This document shows positions 1-7,808 of a stretch of DNA of 64,000 bases, in pieces (position 1 is the stretch's first letter; each line of letters opens with the position of its first letter). Below the pieces are notes generated by a model. The model saw nothing but the letters and a program-made list of their open reading frames with translations, did no database searches and was not told the DNA's origin. Both the position numbers and the translations under genes were made by a program. Source of the stretch: Sphaerotilus sulfidivorans (lineage in GTDB: Bacteria; Pseudomonadota; Gammaproteobacteria; Burkholderiales; Burkholderiaceae_C). The stretch spans positions 1 through 64,000 of the forward strand of contig NZ_JACCPY010000022.1 in the NCBI RefSeq assembly GCF_013426975.1. Reading direction: 5' to 3'.

Positions 1-351
1 CTGCGCGGTCTTCAGCACCGAGTCCGGCGCGGCCTGCTGGCGGTCGACCGCACGCGCCTGCTGCGCCGCGCTGACCGGCAGCCAGGGCTCCACCGTCGAG
101 AAACCAGCCTGTGCCTCGTCGGCCTGCAGATAGCCCTCGGCCTGCAGCTGCGCGTAGGCATGCAGCACGGTGTTGCGCGCCACGCCCAGCGTCGGCGCCA
201 GCACCCGGCTGGCCGGCAGCCGCGCGCCGGCCCGCAGCACGCCGCGCAGGATCAGGCCGCGCAGGTGCTCATGCAGCGCCCGCTGGCGCGGCAGGCCCGG
301 CGGCCAGCGCAGATCGCACAGCGGGGACAGCTCGGACAGATCGACGGACAT
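1..351 (-). CDS. MocR/PdxR-type GntR-family transcriptional regulator (3' part beyond window)
   Basis: Only the N-terminal 117 codons are visible; the gene runs off the left edge. They encode a GntR-type winged helix-turn-helix (the stretch LPASRVLAPTLGVARNTVL near residues 43-61 is the typical recognition-helix region), then a linker with WLPVS as seen before the aminotransferase-like domain of MocR regulators. Members of this family bind PLP in a degenerate aminotransferase domain and control vitamin B6 or amino-acid genes. The gene is divergent from a pyridoxamine-phosphate-oxidase-fold gene at 466, which fits a B6-linked role. The ATG at 351 is used; an in-frame ATG at 363 would add four residues (MEPP) but lies inside an inverted repeat that may be the operator. 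The effector domain cannot be seen, so the subfamily is inferred. Confidence 0.75.
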   Translation of the reverse strand, partial: MSVDLSELSPLCDLRWPPGLPRQRALHEHLRGLILRGVLRAGARLPASRVLAPTLGVARNTVLHAYAQLQAEGYLQADEAQAGFSTVEPWLPVSAAQQARAVDRQQAAPDSVLKTAQ

Positions 352-401
352 CGGTGGCTCCATGCAGGCACATCGCGGTGGATCTCGTCATGGAGCCACC
401 G
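352..401. promoter_or_regulatory. 13-bp perfect inverted repeat between divergent genes (candidate operator)
   Basis: CGGTGGCTCCATG at 352-364 and its exact reverse complement CATGGAGCCACCG at 389-401 are separated by 24 bp. They sit between the MocR-type gene (start 351) and the oxidase-fold gene (start 466). Position and symmetry suggest a binding site for the divergent regulator, which would then act on both promoters. No binding evidence exists; this is inference from symmetry. Confidence 0.5.
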
Positions 402-465
402 GGCGCCTATCGTGCCACCGCGAAACGATCTTCCGAAGAACCCTTCCCCCTGGAGCTGCCCCCGC

Positions 466-1125
466 ATGGCCACCCCGAACGCCGCCCCGTCCGAGCGCAC
501 CCGCGTGCGCCGCCTGCCCGACCGCGCCCGCTACGACGCCGAGAACCTGGCGGCGATCGTCGATGCCGCGTGGATCGCGCATGTCGCCTTCCCGCTCGAC
601 GGCGGCGTGCACAGCATCCCGACCGCCGTCTGGCGCGAGGGCGATCATCTCTACATCCACGGCGCCAAGGCCTCGCGCATGCTCAAGGCGCTGACCGAGG
701 CGGAGTGCTGCGTCAGCCTGGCCATCCTCGACGGCCTGGTGCTGGCGCGCTCGGCCTTCCACCACTCGATGAACTTTCGCTCGGTGGTGGTCTACGGCCG
801 CTTCGAGATCGTCGACGACGCCGCGCACAAGGCCGCCGCGCTGCAGGCCTTCACCGACCGCGTCGCACCCGGCCGCTGGGCCACGCTGCGGCCGATGACC
901 GACAAGGAGATGGGCGCCACCACGGTGCTGCGGCTGTCGCTGGCCGAGGCCTCGGCCAAGGTGCGCACCGGCGGCCCGAAGGACGACGACGAGGACCTCG
1001 CCTGGCCGACCTGGGCCGGCGTGCTGCCGCTGTCGCTGCAGGCCGGCGCGCCGCAGGCCGAGCCCGACAGCGCGGTCGACACGCCCCCGCCGCTGCCGGA
1101 CAGCCTGGCGCCGTCGGCCGGCTGA
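466..1125 (+). CDS. Pyridoxamine 5'-phosphate oxidase-fold (FMN-binding split barrel) protein
   Basis: The 219-residue product has the split-barrel flavin-binding pattern of the PPOX superfamily. It opens with R-Y-D-A-E-N-L..I-V-D-A-A-W-I-A-H-V-A-F (residues 18-40), followed by the IPTAVWREGDHLYIHGAKASRML strand region that in relatives contacts FMN phosphate. It resembles the general-stress/nitroimidazole-resistance-like branch more than true PdxH, because the PdxH C-terminal PLP-binding signature is absent. Substrate is unknown; flavin-dependent oxidoreductase or heme/PLP binding are both possible. The ATG at 466 is chosen because the family begins shortly before RVRRLPDRARYD; upstream in-frame codons have no family resemblance. 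Its divergent neighbour is a MocR-type regulator, supporting a vitamin-B6 link. Confidence 0.8.
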   Translation: MATPNAAPSERTRVRRLPDRARYDAENLAAIVDAAWIAHVAFPLDGGVHSIPTAVWREGDHLYIHGAKASRMLKALTEAECCVSLAILDGLVLARSAFHHSMNFRSVVVYGRFEIVDDAAHKAAALQAFTDRVAPGRWATLRPMTDKEMGATTVLRLSLAEASAKVRTGGPKDDDEDLAWPTWAGVLPLSLQAGAPQAEPDSAVDTPPPLPDSLAPSAG

Positions 1126-1222
1126 CCGTCGCCCCGCAGCCCCGCGGCCAGCCGCCCCGCTGCCGACAGGGAGGTGCGGACCGGGCGATGATCCCTGCCC
1201 CGTCCACCTGCCCTGTCCGACC

Positions 1223-1741
1223 ATGTCCGCCTCCCGCACCTCCCTCGATCCCGCCGAACTCGACGCCGTGCCGCTGCAGCGGCTCGACGGCCGAGCCGCC
1301 ACGCTGGCCGACTTCGCCGGCCAGGCGCTGCTGATCGTCAACGTCGCCAGCCGCTGCGGCTTCACGCCGCAGTACGACGGGCTGGAGGCGCTGCACCGGC
1401 GCTGGCAGGCGCGCGGCTTCGCGGTGCTGGGCTTCCCGTGCAACCAGTTCGGCCAGCAGGAGCCGGGCGACGCGGCCGAGATCGCCTCGTTCTGCCGGCT
1501 CTCGCATGACGTGAGTTTTCCGATGTTCGCCAAGATCGAGGTCAACGGGCCGGGAGCGCATCCGCTCTACCGCCATCTGAAGCAGGCCGCACCCGGCCTG
1601 CTCGGCACCGAGGCGATCAAGTGGAACTTCACCAAGTTCCTGCTCGACGCCGAGCACCGGGTCGTGCGCCGCTTCGCGCCGACCGACACGCCGCAGTCGC
1701 TGGAGGCCCACATCGAGCCGCTGCTGCCACGCCCGGCCTGA
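1223..1741 (+). CDS. Glutathione peroxidase family protein (thiol peroxidase)
   Basis: This 172-residue protein reduces hydroperoxides with thiol reductants such as thioredoxin or glutathione. The peroxidatic cysteine is C45 in NVASRCGFTPQY; the GFPCNQFGQQEPG block (residues 70-82) and KWNFTKFL (133-140) supply the Gln, Trp and Asn of the usual catalytic tetrad. It carries Cys, not selenocysteine, as in most bacteria. Length and motif order are complete and there is no signal peptide, so it should act in the cytoplasm. It stands alone between the oxidase-fold gene and a small membrane protein gene. The physiological reductant cannot be told from sequence. Confidence 0.93.
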   Translation: MSASRTSLDPAELDAVPLQRLDGRAATLADFAGQALLIVNVASRCGFTPQYDGLEALHRRWQARGFAVLGFPCNQFGQQEPGDAAEIASFCRLSHDVSFPMFAKIEVNGPGAHPLYRHLKQAAPGLLGTEAIKWNFTKFLLDAEHRVVRRFAPTDTPQSLEAHIEPLLPRPA

Positions 1742-1793
1742 TCAGCGCAGAATGGGCAGGAAGTAACAGCCCATTCGCTTCAGGAGCCTCGCC

Positions 1794-2204
1794 ATGAGCG
1801 TCATCATCGTCGACGACAACCCGGACGGCCAGCGCCGCACGCTGCACATCATCTACGCGCTGCATGCCTTCGGGCTGGGGCTGGGTGCCTTCGGCGCGGC
1901 CAGCGTGGTCGGCTCCTTCCTGTTCGGCTGGCCGTCGATCATCGCGGTGGTGCTGAGCTACATCCACCGCGACAAGGTGCGCGGCACCTGGATGGCCTCG
2001 CATGTCGACTGGGTGATCCGCACCTTCTGGATCGCGCTGGCCTGGACGCTGGTGGTGGTGGTGGGGTCGGCGCTGCTGATACCGCTGCTGATCGGCTTCG
2101 CGACGCTGCCGCTGGGCATGTTCCTGCTCGGCGTCTGGGCGATCTACCGCATCGCGCGCGGCTGGCTGCGCCTCAAGGACGGCGAGGCGATGCCGCAGGA
2201 ATGA
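1794..2204 (+). CDS. DUF4870-like small integral membrane protein
   Basis: The 136-residue product has an N-terminal soluble stretch and three hydrophobic segments (about residues 27-52, 75-97 and 99-118). The order, with W-P-S-I-I-A-V-V-L-S-Y-I after the first helix and a charged loop HRDKVRGTWMASHVDWVIRT, resembles the DUF4870 family of unknown function. A good ribosome site (caggag, ending 9 bases before the ATG) supports the start at 1794. The last 32 bases overlap the 3' end of the convergent phosphotransferase gene, so the two transcripts are complementary there. No function can be assigned. Confidence 0.75.
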   Translation: MSVIIVDDNPDGQRRTLHIIYALHAFGLGLGAFGAASVVGSFLFGWPSIIAVVLSYIHRDKVRGTWMASHVDWVIRTFWIALAWTLVVVVGSALLIPLLIGFATLPLGMFLLGVWAIYRIARGWLRLKDGEAMPQE

Positions 2205-3171
2205 ACGCTGCTGCGGCGGCACCGGGCTGGCCGCGCCGCCGCAGCCAGGCCAGCCGGACCGCCAGCCGCTCGCGCCGGCCGGGCAGGTCCGGCCCCAGCC
2301 ACGCGGTCCAGGCGACGACGAACAGCGCACGCGCCTCGATGCAGGCGTCCAGCAGCGCCGCGTCGATCGGCGGGCCCTGCTCGCGCCAGCCCGCCAGCGC
2401 CGCTTCGGCCCAGGCCTGCTCCGGGCCGCCGAAGATGCGGCCGGCGCCGACCAGCCCGGCCAGATCCCACTCGAGCGGCCCGCGACAGGCATCCTCCCAG
2501 TCGAGCCAGACGCTGGCGGCCGGATCGGCCTGCAGCGCGCGCACATTGTTGACCTGCGCGTCGCCGTGCAGCCACTGCAGCGGCGCCGGGTGGGCTCGCA
2601 GCGCGCACGCCAGCGTGTCCAGCCGCGCCAGCAGATCGGCACGCACATCGCCCGGCAGGGCGGCCGTGGCCGGGCCGGACGGCGCGGTGGCCAGCAGGCG
2701 CCGGGCCTCGTCAAGCAGCGCCCAGGGCTCGGGCACCGCCAGCCCCGGTACCAGCGCGGCCGGCAGGGTCGCCAGCACCGCATGGCAGGCCGCCAGCGCG
2801 CGCCCGGCCTGACGGGCCTCGGGCGGCTGCGGCCGCAGGTGCAGCCCGCGCCACAGCGTGATGCGCCAGCCGGCTTCCCTGTGCGGTCCGGCCAGCGTGC
2901 CCGGCGCGGGTGCACCGACCGGCGCCCCGCCCGCCTGCAAGGCCTGCGCCAGCGCGATCTCGCGCCGGGCCCAGGCCGGCTCGGCGCGCGGCCCGGCGGT
3001 GCCGGTGGCCACCCGCGCGACCCAGGGCGTCGGCTCCAGCGCCAGCACGATGTTCGAGAAGCGCCCGATCACCCGCGGCCGCACCTCGCCCAGCCCGAGG
3101 CGCTGCGCCAGCGCCCGGCAGGCGGCCGAGACCTCGGCCTCGACTTCGACCCCGGCGCCGGCCTCAGGCAC
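2173..3171 (-). CDS. Aminoglycoside phosphotransferase-family kinase (substrate unknown)
   Basis: The product (332 residues from a GTG start) has the choline/aminoglycoside kinase fold. [10 protein letters not shown] contains the catalytic HxD and the metal-binding Asn, and [17 protein letters not shown] the DxD-type metal site and the family's G-P-x-x-x-D-L ending. Such enzymes phosphorylate small alcohols, sugars or amino-sugars in the cytoplasm; resistance is only one of many roles. I choose the GTG at 3171 because it overlaps the last 8 bases of msrAB (GTGCCTGA), which suggests translational coupling; no ATG in this frame gives a sensible N-terminus. The lysine-containing N-lobe is weakly conserved, so the substrate class is open. 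Confidence 0.75.
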   Translation of the reverse strand: MPEAGAGVEVEAEVSAACRALAQRLGLGEVRPRVIGRFSNIVLALEPTPWVARVATGTAGPRAEPAWARREIALAQALQAGGAPVGAPAPGTLAGPHREAGWRITLWRGLHLRPQPPEARQAGRALAACHAVLATLPAALVPGLAVPEPWALLDEARRLLATAPSGPATAALPGDVRADLLARLDTLACALRAHPAPLQWLHGDAQVNNVRALQADPAASVWLDWEDACRGPLEWDLAGLVGAGRIFGGPEQAWAEAALAGWREQGPPIDAALLDACIEARALFVVAWTAWLGPDLPGRRERLAVRLAWLRRRGQPGAAAAAFIPAASPRRP

Positions 3172-4153
3172 CGGCCACGCCCTGCCCGTCCTTCTCCAGC
3201 GACAGCGCGTTGATGCAGTAGCGCAGCCCCGAAGGCGGCGGGCCGTCCGGGAAGACATGGCCGAGATGCGCGTCGCAGACCGCGCAGGTGACCTCGACCC
3301 GCACCATGCCGTGCGACTCGTCGACATGGGAAGCCACCACGCGGCCGTCGACCGGCTGGGTGAAGGACGGCCAGCCGGTGCCGCTGTCGAACTTCTCGCC
3401 GGCGTCGAACAGCGGCGTGCCGCAGCAGGCGCAGTGGTAGCGCCCCGGCGTGAACAGGCCGCACATCGACGAGCTGAACGGCCGCTCGGTGCCCTTGCGG
3501 CGGGTGACGACATACTGCTCGGGCGTCAGCCGCGCCTGCCAGAAGGCCGGCTCGCGCTCGACGCGGCGCGGCGGCGCGACATTGCCCTCGCGGGCGCGGC
3601 GCAGCACCTCGCGCCAGTCGATCAGCGGCGCCGGCTCGGGCTGGCCCGGCTGCGGCAGGCGCCAGTTCGGCCGCACCCAGTGGCAGGTGTAGCCGTCCGG
3701 ATAGTGCTGCAGATAGTCCTGATGCTCCGGCTCGGCCTGCCAGAAGGGGCCGGCGGCCTTCAGCTCGGTCACCACCGGGCCGGGCCAGCGGCCGGAGGCG
3801 TTCACCTCGGCGATCGTGCGCTCGGCGGTCTGGCGCTGCGCCTCGCTCAGCCAGTAGATGCCCGAGCGGTAGGACGGGCCGCGGTCATTGCCCTGGCGGT
3901 CCGGCGTCGTCGGATCGTGGATCTGGAAGAAGAACTCCAGCAGCGCGCGGTAGCTCAGCCGCGACGGGTCGAAGACGATCTCGATCGCCTCGGCATGCGT
4001 GCCGTGGTGGCGGTAGGTCGCGTGGGGCACGTCGCCGCCGCTGTAGCCCACGCGGGTCGAGACGACGCCGGGCAGATGGCGGATCAGCTCCTGCATGCCC
4101 CAGAAGCAGCCGCCGGCGAGGATGGCGGTTTCGGTGGAGGCGGGGGTGTTCAT
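3164..4153 (-). CDS. msrAB: Fused peptide methionine sulfoxide reductase MsrA/MsrB
   Basis: The 329-residue enzyme repairs both epimers of methionine sulfoxide. The N-terminal MsrA domain starts almost at once, with catalytic Cys in GGCFWGMQE (about residues 14-22). The MsrB domain follows a linker near residue 200: two zinc CxxC pairs (CACCGTPLF and [10 protein letters not shown]), the [10 protein letters not shown] signature, and the catalytic Cys in RYCINALSL close to the end. There is no signal peptide, so it should be cytoplasmic. The ATG at 4153 gives [19 protein letters not shown]; upstream in-frame sequence is unlike the family. The kinase gene that follows starts inside its last codons. 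Confidence 0.95.
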   Translation of the reverse strand: MNTPASTETAILAGGCFWGMQELIRHLPGVVSTRVGYSGGDVPHATYRHHGTHAEAIEIVFDPSRLSYRALLEFFFQIHDPTTPDRQGNDRGPSYRSGIYWLSEAQRQTAERTIAEVNASGRWPGPVVTELKAAGPFWQAEPEHQDYLQHYPDGYTCHWVRPNWRLPQPGQPEPAPLIDWREVLRRAREGNVAPPRRVEREPAFWQARLTPEQYVVTRRKGTERPFSSSMCGLFTPGRYHCACCGTPLFDAGEKFDSGTGWPSFTQPVDGRVVASHVDESHGMVRVEVTCAVCDAHLGHVFPDGPPPSGLRYCINALSLEKDGQGVAGA

Positions 4154-4258
4154 CGGCGGGATTCCTTCGCGTGAGCGCATGACGGACAGGCCCCGAGCGT
4201 AGCCAAGGCCGCCTGCGCCTGCGGGGCGCAAGGGTTCTTGCGGGCGGGCGGACCGTGC

Positions 4259-4987
4259 TCACACACGGCCCGGTTTCTCCCGATGCCGCCGGATCGCCTC
4301 CAGCGAGCCACGCCCGCTGTGCAGGATCTGGCTGATGTCGTAGCGGTGCTCGGCGCCGACCGGGCAGGCCAGGCGCGCCACGCAGCCCGATGCGCACGGC
4401 GAGCCCTCGGTCAGCCGCTGACGCTGGCAGGCCTCGATCTCCATGCGGCCGCTGTCGAGCGCCCGGCCGGGGCAGGCCTCGATGCAGCGCCGGTGCGTGC
4501 AGCTCGGACAGGGGTGGCCGAGGTCGACGGCGGGCGACGGCGGCAGGCCTGAATCGGTGACAACGGCCGCGCGATAGGCGAACCACGAGCCCCACCGCGC
4601 ATCGATGCCGACCATGAACGGCGACGCATGGTGCCAGCCGGCCAGGCTGCCCAGGCGCTGCAGCCCCACATGCTGCCCGGGCGGCAGCCCGACCGGATAG
4701 ACGAAGCGCGCGCGGGTGCCCGGCAGCGCCTCGCGCAGCCAGCGCTCGACGGTGCGCTGGCTGTGCTCGTCGATGGGATGCTCGGCGCCGAGCCGGCCGT
4801 CGGCCTGCTGTGCCTGCACGCAGTCCCACAGGCGCCGCCCGGCATGGCCGAACAGCAGCAGCTGCGTCTCGCCGGGCCTCAGGTCCAGGGGCGCGAGCAG
4901 GTCGGACGGCAGGTCGACCAGATTGAAGACATGCTGGCGGTTCAGGCCGGCGTCGTCGAGCAGGGCATGGCGGGGCAGGTTCGGCAT
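4259..4987 (-). CDS. 4Fe-4S ferredoxin-type protein, QueG-like C-terminal half
   Basis: The 242-residue protein has an uncharacterised N-terminal half and a C-terminal iron-sulfur part. Two cysteine clusters are visible: CPSCTHRRCIEACPG and CASGCVARLACPVG, with a further Cys between them, enough for two [4Fe-4S] centres. The RWGSWFAYRAAVVTDSGLP block just before resembles the region that precedes the clusters in epoxyqueuosine reductase (QueG) and reductive-dehalogenase relatives. It is shorter than QueG (about 350-380) and lacks the recognisable cobalamin-binding N-terminus, so I do not call it queG. It lies on the opposite strand to the LysR gene at 5108, which may control it. Confidence 0.65.
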   Translation of the reverse strand: MPNLPRHALLDDAGLNRQHVFNLVDLPSDLLAPLDLRPGETQLLLFGHAGRRLWDCVQAQQADGRLGAEHPIDEHSQRTVERWLREALPGTRARFVYPVGLPPGQHVGLQRLGSLAGWHHASPFMVGIDARWGSWFAYRAAVVTDSGLPPSPAVDLGHPCPSCTHRRCIEACPGRALDSGRMEIEACQRQRLTEGSPCASGCVARLACPVGAEHRYDISQILHSGRGSLEAIRRHREKPGRV

Positions 4988-5094
4988 GAGTGCGGCGCGA
5001 GTTCAGCGGGATGGCCGCGATTGTCCCGGCAGACCAGGCCATCGGTGGCCGACATGGCGGGAACACGCCCATGCCGCGCCGCCACGCCCCACGC

Positions 5095-5100
5095 CACAAT
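5095..5100 (+). promoter_or_regulatory. -10-like CACAAT seven bases before a start codon (leaderless candidate)
   Basis: CACAAT is followed by CGGCGCC and then the ATG at 5108 of the LysR gene. A start of transcription 7-8 bases after the hexamer would fall on the ATG. No Shine-Dalgarno is present and no clear -35 is visible. Confidence 0.4.
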
Positions 5101-5107
5101 CGGCGCC

Positions 5108-5998
5108 ATGTCGTCCTCGCCCGCCCGCATTCCGCCGATCCAGTGCCTGCTGACCTTCGAGGCGGTGGCACGCCTGCGCAGCGCCACGCTGGCGGCCGAC
5201 GAGCTCAGCGTCACGCCCAGCGCGGTCAGCCACCGGCTGCGCCAGCTCGAGGCGCTGGTCGGGCTGAAGCTGTTCAGCCGCCAGGACTTCGGCCTGACCA
5301 CCGAGGGCGCGCACTACCTCGCGCAGGTGCGCATCGGCCTGCAGGCGCTGCGCCAGCTGCCCGGCCACGCCGCGCACGACAAGCGCATGACCCGGCTGCG
5401 GCTGGCGGTGCCACCGACCTTCTCGCGCCAGATGCTGCTGCCGCGGCTGGCGCTGTTCCGCACGCTCTGTCCGGACATCGAGCTGTCGATGCAGGTGTCG
5501 ATCCCGCTGCTCGACGTCAAGGCCGAGGAGGCCGACCTGGAGATCCGCTTCGGTGCCGGCGGCTATGCCGATGTCGAGGAGCTGCGCATTCTCGATGACG
5601 AGGTGACCCCGGTCTGCAGTCCGGACTACCTGCGCGAGGCCGGCCCCTTCGACGGATTCGACACGCTGGATCAGGTGCGGGCGGCGCGGCTGATCCGCAG
5701 CCCGCTCGAGCCCTGGGGCACCTGGTTCCGCCACTGCGGCATCGATCTGCCGGAGCCGGATGCGGGCGCACAGTTCAACGATGTCGGCCTGGTGTTCGAC
5801 GCCGCGGCCAGCGGCTTCGGCGTGTCGCTGCAGCGGCTCAAGCTGGGCGCGGCCTGGCTGGAGAGCGGCCGGGTGGTGCGGCTGTCGCGGCAGGCGGTGC
5901 GCTCGCCGCACAGCCACTTCATCTGCTGGAAGCCCGGCACGCTCAAGCGCTGGGAGTGCGCCGCCTTCGTCGAGTGGCTGCGCGAGGCGCTGCGCTGA
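5108..5998 (+). CDS. LysR-family regulator, GcvA-like
   Basis: The 296-residue protein has a LysR N-terminal helix-turn-helix (LLTFEAVARLRSATLAADELSVTPSAVSHRLRQLE, about residues 14-48) and a periplasmic-binding-like effector domain. The sequence PSAVSHRLRQLEALVGLKLFSR and the D-L-E-I-R-F-G stretch (about residue 145) resemble the GcvA/AmpR-type branch. The inducer is unknown. Its start lies 120 bases from the divergent 4Fe-4S gene, the likeliest target. There is no ribosome site before the ATG, but a CACAAT hexamer sits 7 bases upstream, so the message may be leaderless. Confidence 0.87.
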   Translation: MSSSPARIPPIQCLLTFEAVARLRSATLAADELSVTPSAVSHRLRQLEALVGLKLFSRQDFGLTTEGAHYLAQVRIGLQALRQLPGHAAHDKRMTRLRLAVPPTFSRQMLLPRLALFRTLCPDIELSMQVSIPLLDVKAEEADLEIRFGAGGYADVEELRILDDEVTPVCSPDYLREAGPFDGFDTLDQVRAARLIRSPLEPWGTWFRHCGIDLPEPDAGAQFNDVGLVFDAAASGFGVSLQRLKLGAAWLESGRVVRLSRQAVRSPHSHFICWKPGTLKRWECAAFVEWLREALR

Positions 5999-6028
5999 AG
6001 CCGCAGCCGCAGCCTCGGCCGGCGCCGA

Positions 6029-7564
6029 TCAGACCCGGAAGCGCTCGACCCGCGCGTGCAGCCGCACCGCCTCGTCCTGCAGGCTCTCGGCGGCCGCCGC
6101 GCTCTGCTCGACCAGCGCGGCGTTCTGCTGCGTCATCTGGTCGAGCTGCGACACCGACAGATTGATCTGGTCGATGCCGCTGCTCTGCTCGCCGGAGGCG
6201 ACCTTGATGCTGCCGATCAGCGTCGAGACGCTCTCGACGCTGGCGACGATCTCGCGCATCGTCTGACCGGCACTGCCCACCGAGGCGCTGCCCTGGCCGA
6301 CCTTGTCGACCGAGGCGCCGATCAGCGACTTGACCTCGCGTGCGGCAGCGGCCGAACGCTGCGCGAGATTGCGCACCTCGCCGGCCACCACCGCGAAGCC
6401 GCGGCCCTGCTCTCCCGCCCGCGCGGCCTCCACCGCGGCATTCAGCGCCAGGATGTTGGTCTGGAAGGCGATGCCGTCGATCACGCCGATGATGTCGGCG
6501 ATCTTGGCCGAGGCCTGGCGGATCTCGCCCATGGTGTGCTCGACCTCCTGCATCAGCGCGCCGCCGCGCTCGGCCACCGTGCGGGCGCTGCCGGCCAGCG
6601 CATCGGCCTGGGTGGCGACCTCGGCGCTCTGGCGCACCGTGCCGGCGATCTGCTCCATCGACGAGGCGGTGGACTGCAGGCTGCTGGCGGCCTGCTCGGT
6701 GCGGTGGCTCAGGTCGGTGTTGCCGGCGGCGACCTCCTGGCTGGACATCCGGATCGTGTCGCTGGCCTGGCGCACCTGTCCGACCAGCTCGCGCAGCTCG
6801 TCCTGCATCGCACGGACCGCGGTGGCCAGATCCGCCACCTCCGAGCGCCCGCTCACCGGCACCGGCGAGGCCAGATCGCCCTCGGCGATGCGGCCGGCCA
6901 CCTCGCGCAGCGAGCGCAGCGGCTGCACGATGCTGCGGTGCAGCGCCCAGCCCAGCAGCACCGCCACCACGATGTTGAACACGGTGATGCCGACGAAGAT
7001 CAGGTGAGCCTGCTCGATGCGGCGCTCCACCTCGGCACCCAGCGCCTTCTGGCGCTGGAGCTGCCAGGCCACCATCGCGTCGGCCGCGACGATGTACTCG
7101 GCCACTGTCTTCTGGAAGGCATCGGCACGTTCACGCACCATGGTGTCGTCGCTGCGCGCCGCCAGCAGGCCGTCACGGCCCGCCAGGTAGCGCTTGCGGA
7201 CCTCGGCCAGACGCGCACCGATCTGCCGCCCCGGCTCGGTGGTCTCGATCTCCTCGTAGCGCTTCTGGATGACCGTGGTGCGGGCGGTGACCGCCTTGGC
7301 GGTCTCGGCGAAGTAGCCGGAAATCACCCCGCTGGTGTCGAGCGCCATCGCCATCGCGCGCGAAGAGTTCGCGACGATGTTCTCGCGCCACTCGCGCGCC
7401 AGCGCCAGGCGCTCGCTCTGCTCGCCCTGCAGCAGCGCATTGGCCTGCTCGACGCCGCGCAGATTGATCCAGGTGACGGCGGAGGCGAGCACCATCAGCA
7501 CGATCATCACCGCATAGCCCAGCGCCAGCCGGGCACCAATGCGCCAGTTCTCCAGAAATATCAT
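6029..7564 (-). CDS. Methyl-accepting chemotaxis protein (4HB/HAMP/signalling domain)
   Basis: A 511-residue chemoreceptor. TM1 is near residues 9-30 ([22 protein letters not shown]), then a periplasmic four-helix-bundle-type sensor (about 31-185), TM2 (about 188-208), a HAMP domain, and a cytoplasmic signalling coiled coil whose hairpin reads [37 protein letters not shown]. No C-terminal CheR/CheB tether pentapeptide is seen. Start: ATG 7564 has GGAG eight bases upstream; a GTG at 7573 is in frame but lacks one. It is divergent from a second receptor gene with a 244-base shared upstream region, and no che genes are nearby, so it must use a chemotaxis pathway encoded elsewhere. Ligand unknown. 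Confidence 0.93.
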   Translation of the reverse strand: MIFLENWRIGARLALGYAVMIVLMVLASAVTWINLRGVEQANALLQGEQSERLALAREWRENIVANSSRAMAMALDTSGVISGYFAETAKAVTARTTVIQKRYEEIETTEPGRQIGARLAEVRKRYLAGRDGLLAARSDDTMVRERADAFQKTVAEYIVAADAMVAWQLQRQKALGAEVERRIEQAHLIFVGITVFNIVVAVLLGWALHRSIVQPLRSLREVAGRIAEGDLASPVPVSGRSEVADLATAVRAMQDELRELVGQVRQASDTIRMSSQEVAAGNTDLSHRTEQAASSLQSTASSMEQIAGTVRQSAEVATQADALAGSARTVAERGGALMQEVEHTMGEIRQASAKIADIIGVIDGIAFQTNILALNAAVEAARAGEQGRGFAVVAGEVRNLAQRSAAAAREVKSLIGASVDKVGQGSASVGSAGQTMREIVASVESVSTLIGSIKVASGEQSSGIDQINLSVSQLDQMTQQNAALVEQSAAAAESLQDEAVRLHARVERFRV

Positions 7565-7808
7565 GTACCACACTCCACATGCACCTGAGGCGCGCTTTGA
7601 CGACTGCAGTGTCGGTTCCTGATCGTTTCAGGCATACCCCGAACAAAGGCGGCAATTCGGCGGATAACGTGTGTTGCACGCTGAGGGTGAACCCGCTCAA
7701 GCCCCAGCTTATCGACGGACCGGATCCGGCAGTTCTGCCGATGATGCAGTCGCGCCGGAGACATGCAGTCAGGCCGGCGCCCCCCCGTCCCGCAAGGAGC
7801 TCTCCCAG

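Noticed and set aside
7565-7808. Possible FliA (sigma-28) promoters between the two chemoreceptor genes (GCCGATGA, GTCGATAA-like strings)
   Set aside because: The -10-like strings are present but no TAAA-type -35 is found at the required spacing on either strand.
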